From NCBI GenBank assembly GCA_023101725.1, contig JALJCO010013400.1, positions 62,001-126,000 of the forward strand: a stretch of DNA of 64,000 bases, in the 5' to 3' direction. This document shows positions 45,201 to 53,410 of this stretch, piece by piece. Within the stretch, counting starts at the first letter, position 1. Every line of letters starts with the position of its first letter. The stretch comes from Atherinomorus stipes (taxonomy: Eukaryota; Chordata; Actinopteri; Atheriniformes; Atherinidae). The notes beneath the pieces were generated by a model that saw nothing but the letters and a program-made list of their open reading frames with translations, did not search any database and had not been told where the DNA came from. The translations under genes were made by a program, and so were the position numbers.

Positions 45201-47320
45201 TGTTCTAGCATCACCATAGCAACCAGTTCCACAGCTAATCTTTCTCCCTGCAAGTTTCCATCTAGGGTGCCTCCATAGGACATTATTATGGCTGTCAGTC
45301 TGTGATCTGTCACCAAATAAGAAAAATGCTGAGTCATGTTAACACTATGAAAGGAAGATGTAGAAAAATTCTTCTATATTGTTGTGACAAATGGAGAACA
45401 ATGAATAAAATTAAATTCGATAAATGAAAGATAATTCAGGAGTGCATTTATTTATTTATCTATTTGTTTGTTTGTTTGTTTATTTATTTATTTATTTATT
45501 TATTTATATTTTCTTTAAAAGAATTCACTGCTAGCGGTAGGCAAGGCAAGTTTATTTGTATAACACATTTCTTGTACAGGACACCGAAAGTGCTTAAAAC
45601 ATTAAAGCAACCCTTACCGATCTTGCATTTCAGAAAGCACAGCAAGATTAGCCCCCCCCCCCCCCCCCCCCCCCCTCATTCCCTCTGCCTCCCAATGCAG
45701 AAAGAAAGGTCTGACACGCAGGTCCCTTGGCCAATCCTAGGGGCAAACCCCTCTTCAAGGACTGGTTGGAGTTTTCATTGAATATTTAGAGGTTGAAATA
45801 ATATTTTATTTTGATTAATGGTGTGTCTGTCTTGTATTTCAGAGTTCCATTACCTCATTCATAGCATTTTAACCTGTTAAAAAAAATAGTGTAACAATGC
45901 AAAATCGGTAAGGGTTGCTTTAAAACCATCTTTAAAAAAAAAAAAAATTACAGCATAAATAGGACATGACCCAGCTGCATCATGTTTTTTTATTATTGTT
46001 TTTTACGACCTGCAGACATATTTTGTGTTGCTTTGGGTCCTCAAACCAGTTATGTTAGAGATTAGTGTTATTGTCTGCTGTTATTAACTCACATTAAAGG
46101 TGTAATGTCAGAGCAGTATAAACTATTTCATAGCTGATATTGCTGCATATGTCAGTTCTCCAAAGAAAAATGATGTCACTTTTTTCAGCTGCGGATTGTT
46201 ATGGCAGGCCAGATTTCACTACTCACGAAAAGGGTTGGGTACAGTATTTGCCCGAGAGTCTCCACTCTGGGCATGGGGTGGGCAGCTGTGGAGAGGATCT
46301 TGCTGTGATGGGGAGGTGCAGGTGGTGGGTTGTGGCTGGTCAGAGGTGCGATGGGGATGAAGTCAGGACTGTCCCATTGTTTTTCAAGTCTGCTCATTCA
46401 GGCTGTTGGGCCAGACACAGATCATCAGAAGCTTTAGGGGCACTAGGCTTGTAGTTTAACTGCTTCAGCCCCCTCCACACATACTGTATCTGTCTTATCT
46501 CGTGGGAAATAGTGCTTGATGAAAATAAGATAATTTTATTATATTTGTATGCCATATAACAGGGGTATCCAGAGTCGGTCCTCAAGGGCTGCTGTCCTGC
46601 TGGTTTTCATTCCCTTCCTGCTCCAACACACCTAACACAATTAAATGAATCGAACAGCCTATGAAGTTCTGCACAATGACTCATTTAATCTGAGCCAGGT
46701 GTGTTGGAACAGGGAGGCATAAAAAACCTGCAGGATTGTGGCCCTTGAGGACCGGAGCTGGACACCCCTGCCATATAACATCTATTTATCTGAATACTTC
46801 CAGTGAAATTGAATCAAACCTGAAGTAACTTCTATAAATTCTTGTCTGCAGGCAGCTCTTCTTCTCTAAAAAGGCCGTCGCTCCTGCCAACACCTCTCCA
46901 ACCCGACAGCTGTCTGTGTCCCCTCCTCCACCATCGACCCCACCTCCAGATTTCAACCAGTGTGTTGCTGGCTCTTCGCACTTCCTCGCTCTCCCTTTCC
47001 CCAACCATCGCCTGGCCAGCCAACAAAACTCAGACAACATGGTCACAGAGAAGAACAAAATAGCTGCTTCACTGGAGGAAGAGAACTTCCTCCAGATGAG
47101 CTGCTACTCGTCCAGATGGCAGAACTCTCGAGATGAGCCGATCCAAGATGGAGCTTACCTGAGGTCTGATGCTAACTGCTACGGCTCTGAGAGCAGAGAA
47201 ATGAGCTGTCTTCAGATCCCGAATGAAGGCCCGGAAGGACTCCTGATGAAAGACAAGCGAAGATTCAGCAAAACCAGCGGAACCAGTAGCCGAACGAGAG
47301 CAGACGACCTTTCTGTTTAG
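27171..47320 (+). CDS. gja5: Connexin, gap junction alpha-5-like (Cx40/Cx41.8 type)
   Basis: The coding exons are 27171-27239, 27692-27856, 31558-31851, 36698-36763, 36853-37001 and 46852-47320, giving 403 residues. The protein forms hexameric hemichannels of gap junctions in the plasma membrane. Visible features are an M-A-D-W-S-L-L-G start, TM1 from about residue 24, extracellular loop 1 with C54, C61 and C65, and a Gly/Glu/Lys-rich cytoplasmic loop at about residues 100-150. Extracellular loop 2 has C197, C202 and C208, followed by V-S-R-P-T-E-K. The tail has T-P-P-P-D-F-N-Q-C and A-S-Q-Q-N-S-D-N and ends D-D-L-S-V, which is the gja5 pattern and differs from gja3, gja8 and gja10. Splitting into six coding exons is unusual. 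I cannot tell gja5a from gja5b. Confidence 0.9.
27692..27856 (+). CDS. gja5: Connexin coding exon 2 (TM1 and extracellular loop 1)
   Basis: Fifty-five codons in phase 0-0 between GCCATAG and GTAATG. They code V-W-L-T, TM1 and loop 1 with the canonical C-x6-C-x3-C pattern, ending H-I-R-Y-W. Confidence 0.9.
28010..28145. mobile_element. Palindromic short element, degraded copy
   Basis: It contains TTTCCCTGCTCCAACACAT and GACTCAAGTTAATGAGTCA, as in the other palindromic copies, but the right arm is short. Confidence 0.45.
28446..28994. mobile_element. TTAA-flanked short element, copy B (inverted)
   Basis: It reads TTAAAGGTACAGTGAGT at the left and TTACATACTGTACCTTTAA at the right. The interior matches copy A at 16746-17278 read on the other strand, including a GCCATATTTGTGCCACC-like stretch. 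Confidence 0.6.
31558..31851 (+). CDS. gja5: Connexin coding exon 3 (TM2, cytoplasmic loop, start of TM3)
   Basis: Ninety-eight codons in phase 0-0 between TTCTCAG and GTAAAT. The exon starts [12 protein letters not shown] and ends I-R-S-I-M-E. The middle is a simple-sequence loop of Gly, Glu, Lys and Arg from a purine-rich strand. Open frames on the opposite strand here are shadows of this bias. Confidence 0.9.
32262..33876 (+). mobile_element. Tc1/mariner transposon with IR/DR termini
   Basis: TA dinucleotides flank both ends (32260-32261 and 33877-33878). The inverted ends read CAGTGGGTACGAAAAGTATT at the left and its near complement at the right. A second inverted pair (CACCCCATCTTGACA at 32377 and TGTCAAGATGGGGTG at 33752) lies inside, giving the inner repeats of the Tc1 IR/DR type. 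The element is about 1.6 kb, in connexin intron 3. Confidence 0.9.
32636..33660 (+). pseudogene. Broken Tc1 transposase
   Basis: The N-terminal helix-turn-helix part ([13 protein letters not shown]) and G-R-P-like linker are in one frame to 32881. The DDE catalytic part continues in another frame from about 32870: [18 protein letters not shown] and I-E-H-L-W-R-D. A second scrambled stretch is near 32945. The tail shifts again near 33570, before F-M-A-V-R-A. The acidic triad is visible but the reading frame is broken, so it is inactive. Confidence 0.9.
33966..34861. mobile_element. Element built of AGTAAAAGTA-like words at both ends
   Basis: The left 200 bp repeat AGTAAAAGTA, and the right 150 bp do so again before ending in ACTTCGTTACTATACAAC. 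The middle (about 34150-34670) is unrelated sequence. I recognise this arrangement as a common fish repeat but do not assign a class. Confidence 0.45.
34890..35432. mobile_element. Short element, related to 38390-38904
   Basis: It shares CCTGAAAATAAA, TTTGGGCCTCTGC and TTTCTGGGTGGAGATTT with the 38.4 kb copy and ends GGACTCTTCCTTTAAA, close to its right terminus. The left terminus is missing or decayed. Confidence 0.5.
35437..36389 (-). mobile_element. THAP-domain (P-element-like) transposon remnant
   Basis: The ends are inverted: CCATGGCTAAGCCACGCCCC at the left, and CTTGGTTTAGCCATAGG at the right. The element is about 950 bp and carries a single THAP-coding exon on the minus strand near its right end. 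P-element-like transposases of fish begin with a THAP zinc finger. Confidence 0.6.
35930..36214 (-). pseudogene. THAP zinc-finger exon of a P-like transposase, broken
   Basis: It starts [10 protein letters not shown] (C-x4-C), followed by F-L-P-F-P-K and W-I-K-L-C-G-R, the THAP pattern. The last Cys/His pair is not in this frame. A one-base shift near 36035 would restore a Cys-Ser-Lys but not the His. The rest of the transposase is absent. Confidence 0.65.
36698..36763 (+). CDS. gja5: Connexin coding exon 4 (TM3 and start of extracellular loop 2)
   Basis: Twenty-two codons in phase 0-0 between TTTCCAG and GTAAAC. They code [14 protein letters not shown], ending with the first loop-2 cysteine. 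It is too short to be found by open-frame length alone. Confidence 0.85.
36853..37001 (+). CDS. gja5: Connexin coding exon 5 (loop 2 and TM4)
   Basis: The exon is 149 bp, phase 0 to 2. It codes [16 protein letters not shown], then TM4 [15 protein letters not shown], ending in a split Arg codon before GTAGGA. C-x4-C-x5-C is complete across the junction with exon 4. Confidence 0.9.
37502..37648. repeat. Inverted pair of tRNA-like sequences
   Basis: The right arm (37587-37648) has TGGCTGACTGGTAAGCG, like an A box, and GGGATTGAATCCCAC, like a B box. The left arm (37502-37558) is its near complement. The arms could be two head-to-head tRNA-derived SINE heads or one foldback. The right arm does not fold into a clean tRNA in my reading, so I do not call a tRNA gene. 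Confidence 0.45.
38349..39115. mobile_element. Partial inverted copy of the 22.9 kb TTAA element
   Basis: It starts TTTAAAGGTGTCATAACTTA and continues after the inner insertion with ATCTTCAAATGAAC, TGAGCTCATTTAAACC and GATGTCCCAACAGAG. These are the right part of 22915-24274 on the other strand. The other end is missing. Confidence 0.6.
38390..38904. mobile_element. Innermost TTAA-flanked element
   Basis: TTAAAGGTAGAGTCC at the left and ACTCTACCTTTAA at the right. It interrupts the surrounding copy exactly where the uninterrupted relative at 24.2 kb reads on. Confidence 0.6.
39187..40750. other. Connexin intron 5, part without recognised features
   Basis: AT-rich sequence with no exon, no clear element borders and no long open frame with coding character. 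Confidence 0.4.
40755..41361. repeat. 21-bp minisatellite, interrupted by a palindromic element
   Basis: About 17 tandem units of the form TTTAATCCATATTCCATGCA run from about 40755 to 41113, and two more units follow at 41313-41361. Alternating TCTTCC and TATTCC variants hint at a two-unit higher order. The Asn-Pro-Tyr-Ser frames seen here are products of the repeat. Confidence 0.85.
41116..41312. mobile_element. Palindromic short element inside the minisatellite
   Basis: The ends GTGTTTCCCAATCCTGGTCC and GGACCAGGATTGGGAAACC are inverted, with GCCCTGC/GCAGGGC inside. It belongs to the hAT-like palindrome family. The target duplication is not readable because the target is itself repetitive. 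Confidence 0.7.
42083..42088 (-). terminator. Candidate polyadenylation signal of the 882-codon gene
   Basis: AATAAA on the minus strand about 190 bp after the stop at 42280. AT-rich surroundings make chance occurrence possible. Confidence 0.35.
42280..44928 (-). CDS. Unrecognised 882-residue repeat and coiled-coil protein, intronless
   Basis: One open frame with ATG at 44928, antisense inside the last connexin intron. I do not recognise a family. In order: a Ser-rich start; four 27-residue units around [14 protein letters not shown] at about residues 33-130; a coiled coil at about 147-220; and a second at about 248-306 ([11 protein letters not shown]). Then come acidic repeats of 76-82 residues at about 430-860 ([21 protein letters not shown]). 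It ends in a basic tail [10 protein letters not shown], possibly a nuclear signal. There are no membrane segments and no enzyme motif. A frame this long through diverged repeats argues for selection. It could be a structural or germ-cell protein; that is inference. Confidence 0.75.
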   Translation of the reverse strand: MTQIDSSSSKLSQLEQNIQESEPFTSARTPHSGGVRHEYHHPHVPEYRPRYARRKPINSVGVCHQNDRPQVPDYRPRYARREPINSVGVCHQNDRPQVPDYRPRYVPREPINSVGVRYQNDRPQVPEHRSPYCSQWVNKNNGRNGPSNNIDNPALRDQIAYLTDQVMTLKSTLQEKNVFLSQEKEKRILAEADCEFNQKNAERLQRALKRERETGQVPEEEPSTSAEITEEAAQSTTAPNGENKGESGEAEELAATLSEIERLKKALEEKTAINVELTSKLTAMEQVTEDLEWKVAKLAVEVKSEMEPVSYQSEMTGEEPVPQFSAAETTSMNKNVCEPLVSTPEKVKPEVVSEEQEGTPEEPMKNQVRITPEIFLENSNSSDTFLPSNGEEQPERLSDLVLECVTELVSEPQEVLEENKERLESEISEPEIFQEVTVETEIFPDTFLSSDNFCPSTGEPEPERLPETVEESLPELVPEPQQASTPVPEMSKEELQGKNVEELESLVEICPSEIIEEVTEKTAITLEELISSRNYLNPSEEPEPERLPQTVEESLPELIQEPQQASTPVPEMSKEELKGKNVEELESLVEICPSEIIEEVTEKTEIILEELISSKNYLNSSEEAEPERLPEENETELVSGAQEISETPETEMSKAELRHKNGEGPESTIEICQSEIIEQVTEKLFPEEIISSNNCFSPSGESETERLSEDTETELVPEPQEVSETPMTEMSKEELRRKDLEELELFVEMYQSEILEQFTEKFFEEIISSNNCLNPNGKPEPEGHSEDNETELVPELQVSETPVTELSKEERQHKNEEGLESTEEICQSEIIKQVTEEIFLEELTSSNDHLNPSESPLVSDKVSGKPVRKIRSKKRRHKNKRH
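45094..45151 (-). promoter_or_regulatory. Probable promoter of the 882-codon gene (CRE-like plus TATA-like)
   Basis: On the minus strand TATAAG (45099-45094) lies about 165 bp before the ATG. The palindrome TGATGTCATCA (45151-45141) lies about 45 bp further upstream, and a GGGGGAGGGGCC run at about 45187-45176. TATA plus a CRE-like site is frequent in short germ-cell promoters of vertebrates. The sites are seen; the function is inferred. Confidence 0.4.
45447..45512. repeat. (TTTA)n/(TTTG)n microsatellite
   Basis: Tandem TTTA units with an internal run of TTTG. Confidence 0.9.
45538..45715. repeat. Interspersed repeat fragment with poly-C
   Basis: It begins GGCAAGGCAAGTTTATTTG, a common fish repeat edge also seen in short form at 55383. 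A run of about 24 C follows at 45652-45675. Confidence 0.5.
46560..46770. mobile_element. hAT-type palindromic MITE with 8-bp target duplication
   Basis: The ends CAGGGGTATCC and GGACACCCCTG are inverted, and CCATATAA stands on both sides (46552-46559 and 46771-46778). CAG...CTG termini plus an 8-bp duplication are the hAT signature. It is the best-preserved copy of the palindrome family here. Confidence 0.8.
46852..47320 (+). CDS. gja5: Connexin coding exon 6 (cytoplasmic tail)
   Basis: The acceptor is GTCTGCAG. The tail of about 155 residues has Pro-rich [14 protein letters not shown], the N-H-R-L-A-S-Q-Q-N motif, and a Ser/Arg-rich end with D-D-L-S-V before TAG at 47318-47320. It is separated from exon 5 by about 9.8 kb. 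Confidence 0.9.
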
Positions 47321-47386
47321 AGAGAAACCAAACACAAAGAGTAAAAACAACCAAATGTCTCAGTTTTTATTTTACAACAACCACTT

Positions 47387-48145
47387 GATATTAAAGCAGA
47401 ACTCAGTAACTTCAGCTCGGGGCTCTCCCTAGTGGTGTCCTTTCACTGTCGTAAAGTTCATACCCCCCCACAGCACACAGACGGCTTCTCTACCTGTCTT
47501 TCCTCCATTTTGATCCCTGGATATATTTCTAAGCTTTTTCTAGCTTGTTGATGCTACTTTGCTGCGTTGGTAGCAGCACCTCGTCTCCCTCTGCTCAAAG
47601 CAAAGACCTGTCTCTCCTGCAATGGGACATTTTACCCGCGATTTGCGGGTAAATATGCCGTGGATTATATTGTTCTCTGGTGTTGGTGGGCAGCAGGTAA
47701 TACGAACTTTTATTTACCTTTTGCGGACATGACAAGTGATTACTGAGCCTGAAGCAGTGACGCTTCACCCGGCGCCCAGGCAGCGCAAGCTACGTGAATC
47801 ACTCTGGTCCAGCAAAGAGTTGGTTATGAGAACCAGGAGCCGTGTTTAGGTGGTGTGAAGCTAAAGAAATGTTTTCTTTGAATTAGCGCTGGTAGTCTGG
47901 TTCAAATCAGAGCTGGAAGCAGCTCGGTAGATAGGGGACCTGAGTACCGTACAGCGGTTTCTGTTGTCGCAAGTTCTTCTCGGGTCGGCTCAGGCAGACT
48001 TGCCAAGAGCTGCTCACAGGCCAGAGGCACCGGCAGGAGGGGGAAAAACATGGAATCGCTCCGTAAACACTTTGTTTAGCCCCACAGGGATTCCGAAAAG
48101 CATTTATTGAGGTAAAAAAGTTACTGAGTTCTCCGTTAATTAAGA
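47387..48145. mobile_element. Inverted-repeat element just after the connexin stop
   Basis: It starts AGCAGAACTCAGTAACTT and ends AAGTTACTGAGTTCTCCGTT, so AGAACTCAGTAACTT is inverted at the ends. It begins about 65 bp after TAG and therefore probably lies in the connexin 3' UTR or cuts it short. It has no coding capacity. Confidence 0.6.
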
Positions 48146-50700
48146 CTCTGGAATATCTTCCTTGTGATGTTACAGTGCTCTTCGAGCTTGTTTAGAAGCT
48201 TTAAATGGGTTGAAGATCTGAAAAAAAGAGCAGAAAACGCTATGAATGGGCAGCCATGTTTAGTTTTGGTGCTAAATGGACCCTAAATCCTGGAAGAAAA
48301 AAAAAAGCAGGATTATGGCTCAAACTGTCCAACAGGTGTAGCACAGAAGCTGGGGGCTGTGGGAAAAGAGAGACCCCTACGTAAAACAGAGAAGGGCATT
48401 TGGTCCGTTCGCCAAACTTGCCAAACAAAGTCGTAGATGAAAAACTTGGGAAACCTTTTTTTTTTCCTGGGGAGGAAATCTAATTATTTAAATTTTTACA
48501 TCTCACACTTTGGTTTTTTATCTGCTGACTGTCATGTACTTATTCAGGCTACAGTCGATCAATTTGAACCGTTTCTGCTATCAGATGTTTCAGATTTGCA
48601 CTTTTCTGTCAGCCAATGGCGATGGAGGATTTAATTACACTGCTTGCTTTTTTTCTTTCTTAAAAAAAAGCCTAAATTTAGGACTGTGAATGAAGTGTTG
48701 TTGCTCAATTAATTTACTGCGTAATTATATTCAAGTACATCTTAAAGAATTCACAAATGTATTGAAACAGACAACCAAAAACAAATATTTATAGTTTGTG
48801 GATAACAAAAGGTCCAGTCTTTGGAGGGGAGATAACTATCAAAACTGCCAACTGGGATTTTAGCGTCAAAATTATGCCGCAGTCTGTTTAACAGGGGTAA
48901 TAGTCCCTGTTTTGTAATGAAATTAATCAGTTTTGGTCTTCCAAACCTTCAATGGGATGATGACATTTGTTTCCCGTTTGATGATTGGGGACATTTGCTT
49001 AATTGACTTGATCCCCAAAACAAAAACGGGTCCCTGTCCACCTGCTTTAGAGAGAAATGAAGGAGTGAAGCCTAGAAGAGGAGCAGAGTTTGGGATAGTT
49101 TACATACTGGGAATCTATATCAGCTATACAGTCATCCTCAAAATTACCCTCCTTTTCAAAGGAGCATTTACAGATTTCTAACCCCCTTAAAAGAGGAAAT
49201 ATAGATCCCATGAATTCTTGATAAAGATTTTAAAGGTGTTGCACAGTTCAGATGTTTGACTTTCCTTTTTTCCTCCGTGTTTGACTGATTTAGTGGTTAA
49301 ACCAGGGAAATGTAGAAGTGAGCATCACACCTTTGAACAAAGCTTTGGACCTTCAAACCAAAACCTGAACCCTCTGACTCACTGGCTGGACTTGGGTTGT
49401 AGTTAAACAGCACTGAAATCTTGCATATTGTTATTCACTGGAACTGAAGCAAACATTTTTACTCTTTCTGTGAAAATCAGACCTTTTTGGGTTTGTTTGA
49501 CTTTAACCTGCAGCAGTGTTTGTTTTTTTTTGTCACACTGGATGCAGACGTTTGCTTTGATGCTGATTCCAGCTTCACACTAGCATCGCTTTTATTATAT
49601 CAACACAGTTTAAATGACATATTTTGATTTTTATATTTTTATATATATATCATAAACAGTTTGGATGGTTTTTGTTAAGTTTCCGAATTATTATCATTCT
49701 AACAACCAATATCTGGACTGAAGAAAAGCATTTATACCCAAAATCAGGCTTTACAGATTTTGTTTTCAAGTTGTGCAATAGCATTAAATTAAGTCATTTC
49801 TAGTATCAATAGTTGTTTGAATTGTGTATTTATTATTCTACTCAAACAATGTGAATGCTTTGTATGTTTAGAGATTTCCTCATAAAAAATACATATTAAA
49901 ACTTGTTATAACTTTTGAATACTGGTTTCTGTTCAGTTTTAACCCAAAGTAGAAATATGAATGCAGCATGTTAATACTGAAGTACTTGCATCTCACAATT
50001 CTTGTTTTAGTATATTAATAAATGTTCCTGAAAGGGATGCTAGATACTCAGCAGTAATCTGAATAAACAGGAAAGGTGATAAATTTGGCATAACTGTAGC
50101 TGTAGGGTCAGTGTTTTCTGAACATTCACATGTTGATTAACCAAGCGGTTTATTTCATTGCTGGACTTCAGAGATGGACAGACAGACAGTACCTGGTGAG
50201 AAATGTGGGATCCTTTAAGAGATTCTGGAAATAAAACAAACTGATGTGGCTGGTTCCCATGGCCATGTCCAGTTTAGGAAAGGGGCTGATGGGAGAATTC
50301 CCAGTGAGGTCATTGAATACATTAGGAATGTTTGGGAACTACAACACTAAAGGGTTTCGTTTTCCTTTTCTCTCCTCCCATCTACAGCAGTAAACAAGCT
50401 GAGAGGCTGAAAACATACCAAATTTCCACCATAAAAGGAATCAGGACATCATCCACTTGTCTTAGTTCCAGCATTACTCCACCTATATGTTTAACAATAT
50501 ATATATTGTTTTTACAGTTATGAAACCAAAAGAAGTTTGCAGATATAAATTTTAGCTGTTGTTGAAACAAAACAGGGAGGCTTGAAGATCTGCCAACCTT
50601 CATGTTTCACTTCTGGTTGTTAGCACCTTCGCAAAGATTCATTTGAAAAAAACACTGACTAACTTGTGACTTAAAATTGTGACAGAAAATGGAAATTAGA
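48146..50700. other. Connexin 3' flank without recognised genes
   Basis: AT-rich sequence with several AATAAA or ATTAAA hexamers that could end a long connexin transcript. A TACAGTCATCCTCAAAATTA fragment at 49129 resembles the edge of the Tc1-like remnant at 59403. No coding region was supported. Confidence 0.4.
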
Positions 50701-50931
50701 TTAAATATACTTCATTAATCCCCTTTGGGAAATTTTGATCTTGTAGGGTTTGCTTGTTTTTCAGTTCTTAATTTAGAAATAATTTATAATTAACCCCCAG
50801 TCAATGACTTCCTCTCCCTGAGGTGCTGGCAGGAATGCTTTCCTTTACTTTTCCTTCTTGCAGTGAACTCTGTTCAGTGATGTGCAAAGGGTTTGAGGAA
50901 TCAGCCATTATGTATAACACCTTGTGCAGCA

Positions 50932-53013
50932 ATATACCCACCTCCGGGAGTGCTTCAACCTCCAACCAGGGAGGTGGGGGACTTTGAGTCGGAATGGGCT
51001 GTCTAGGGAATGGGCCACCTATGTTCCCCGCCTCTATTGCTGAAGCTGCTAGTCGGAGCTGTGGTCGTAAAGTTGTTGGTGCCTGTCGTGGCAGTAATAC
51101 CAGAACTCTCTGGTGGACATCAGTGGGAGGGATGCCATTAAGCTGAAGAAGAGTCCTAACAGGCCTTCCTGGCCTGTGGGAGTCCTGAGGCAGCTGACAG
51201 GTATCGGCGGCCCAAGTGGAGCGCGGCTCTGGCGGTCGCTGAGGCAAAAACTCGGACATGGGAGGAGTTCGGTGAGGCCATGGAGAACGACTTCCGGACG
51301 GCTTCGAGGCGTTTCTGGTCCACCATCCGGCGGCTCAGGAGGGGGAAGCAGTGCACCATCAACACTGTGTACAGTGGGGATGGTGGACTGCTGACCTCGA
51401 CTCGGGACATTGTGGGTAGGTGGAAACAATACTTCGAAGACCTCCTCAATCTCACCAACACATCTTCAAAGGAGGAAGCAGAGTTTGGGGACTCAGGGGT
51501 GGACTCTTCTGTCACCCAGGCTGAGATCGCTGAGGTGGTTAAAAAGCTCCTCGGTGGCCGGGCCCCTGGGGTGGATGAGATCCGCCCAGAGTTTCTTAAG
51601 GCTCTGGATGCTGTGGGGCTGTCTTGGCTGACGCACCTCTGCAGCATCGCGTGGACATCGGGGGCAGTACCTCCAGACTGGCAGACTGGGGTGGTTGTCC
51701 CCTTTTCAAAAAGGGGGATCGGAGCGTGTGTTCCAACTTCAGGGGGATTAGACTTCTCCGCTTCCCTGGTAAGGTCTATTCAGGGGTCCTGGAGAGGAGG
51801 GTCCATCAGATAGTCGAACCTCGGATTGAGGAGGAGCGGTGTGGTTTTTGTCCTGGTCATGGAACTGTGGACCAGCTCTACACCCTCTTCAGGATCCTGG
51901 AGGGGGCATGGGAGTTCACCCAACCAGTCTACACGTGCTTTGTGGACTTGGAGAAGGTATTTGATCATATCCCCGGGGATTCCAGTGGGGAGTATGGAGT
52001 ACCGCCCCCTTGTTCGAGCTGTGATCGGTGCTAGAGCTTGGTTCGCATTTCCGGCTGTAGGTCGAATCCATTCCTGGTGAGAGTTGGACTCCGCCAGGGC
52101 TTCCCTTTGTCACCGATCCTGTTCATAACCTTTATGGACAGGATTTCTAGGTGCAGCCGAGGTGTTGAGGGTATCCAGTTTGGTGGCCTCAGGATCGGGT
52201 CTCTGCTGTTCGCAGATGATGTGGGTCTGTTGGCGTCATCAGGCCGTGACCTCCAAGTCTCGCTGGAGCGATTTGCAGCCGAGTGTGAAGCGGCCGGGAT
52301 GAGAATCAGCACCTCCAAATCCGAGACCATGGTCCTCGCCTGGAAAAGGGTGGAATGTCCTCTCCGGGTCGGGAGTGAGGTCCTGCCCCAGGTGGAGGAG
52401 TTCAAGTATCTCTGGGTCTTGTTCATGAGTGAGGCAAAAATGGAGCAGGAGATCGACAGGCGTCTGCAGTGATGCGGACTCTGCATCGGTCCGTCGTGGT
52501 GAAGAAGGAGCTGAGCCAGAAGGCGAAGCTCTTGATTTACCGGTCCATGGACGTTTCTACCCTCAACTATGGCCATGAGCTGTGGGTCATGACCAAAAGA
52601 ACGAGATCTCACCAGTACAAGCGGCCAAAATGAGTTTCCTCCGCAGGGTGGCCGGGCTCTCTCTTAGACATAGGGTGAGGAGCTCGGTCATCCGGGAGGG
52701 ACTCAAAGTAGAGCCGCTGCTCCTCCGTATAGAGAGGAGCCAGAGGAGGTGTCTCAGGCATCTGGTCAGGATGCCTCCTGGACGCCTCCCTGGTGAGGTG
52801 TTCCAGGCACGTCCCACTGGGACGAGACCCCGGGGGAGGCCCAGGACACGCTGGAGGGACTACGTCTCCTGGCTGGCCTGGGAACGCCTCGGGATCCCCC
52901 CGGATGAGCTGGCAGCTGTGGCTGGGAAGAGGGAAGTCTGGGCTTCCCTGCTTAGGCAGCTGCCCCCGCGACCCGACCTCGGATAAGCGGCAGAAGACGG
53001 TACGGTAAGGCAA
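50932..53013 (+). mobile_element. Rex3 (RTE-clade) non-LTR retrotransposon, 5' truncated
   Basis: CTTGTGCAGCA stands at 50921-50931 and 53014-53024, an 11-bp target duplication. The reverse-transcriptase part contains TGGCAGACTGGGGTGGT at 51679 and CAGGGCTTCCCTTTGTCACC at 52097, the conserved sites used to detect Rex3 in fish. The 3' end has the G-G-A-T-A-A-G-C-G tail form but no clear short tandem tail. The endonuclease half is missing. Confidence 0.85.
51280..52986 (+). pseudogene. Rex3 reverse transcriptase, frameshifted
   Basis: Pieces in different frames give P-G-V-D-E-I-R-P-E-F-L-K, then F-V-D-L-E-K-V-F-D, then L-L-F-A-D-D-V-G-L-L-A and G-M-R-I-S-T-S-K-S-E, then S-F-L-R-R-V-A-G-L-S-L. 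F-A-D-D is intact. Frame changes near 51715, 52035 and 52470 (small deletions) make it inactive. Confidence 0.85.
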
Positions 53014-53410
53014 CTTGTGCAGCATTCTTCTCTTGACAATCATCTCCAGTGGCTCCAGTTGCCCCCTGCACAGAACCAGCCTCTGTGACCAGTTTGTTCA
53101 ACCTCTTTAAGTCTGTTTCTGATGCTGCTGCCCAAACAGAAGGCTGCAAAGCTGATTTCACTTTCCTCAGGAGACTCAGAAAGCAACATCTTGGGGCAGA
53201 TGTTGAATAATATTCCTGGAGAAGTAAAGTCTGCTCTGTCCTTTCTTGCAGATGCCTTTGTGTTGCATTTGCAGTCTGGTCTGTTATCCAGAACTCTCGT
53301 GAAAAAAGGAATTTTGTTTACTCCTGTTCCATCTAAAATCCACCAACATCTCTTTTGTTTGTGTTCAGCATGAGGCGATTGTTTCCCCATCATCTCACAA
53401 ACTGACATAT

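Larger units (their letters stand above)
50700..53410 (-). pseudogene. Decayed LINE reverse-transcriptase remnant, split by Rex3
   Basis: On the minus strand the right part (53410-53025) codes L-F-N-I-C-P-K-M-L and L-N-K-L-V-T-E-A-G-S-V and then V-K-R-R-M-L-H-K-L. The left part (50931-50700) continues with I-M-A-D-S-S-N-P-L-H. This order matches the 3' end of a fish LINE of the Rex1 style. A fragment of the same tail is at 56695-56790. Frames are broken throughout. Confidence 0.6.

Noticed and set aside
52031..53043. Minus-strand frames across the Rex3 region
   Set aside because: They are shadows of the GC-rich reverse transcriptase on the plus strand. Only the part beyond 53025 belongs to the older LINE.
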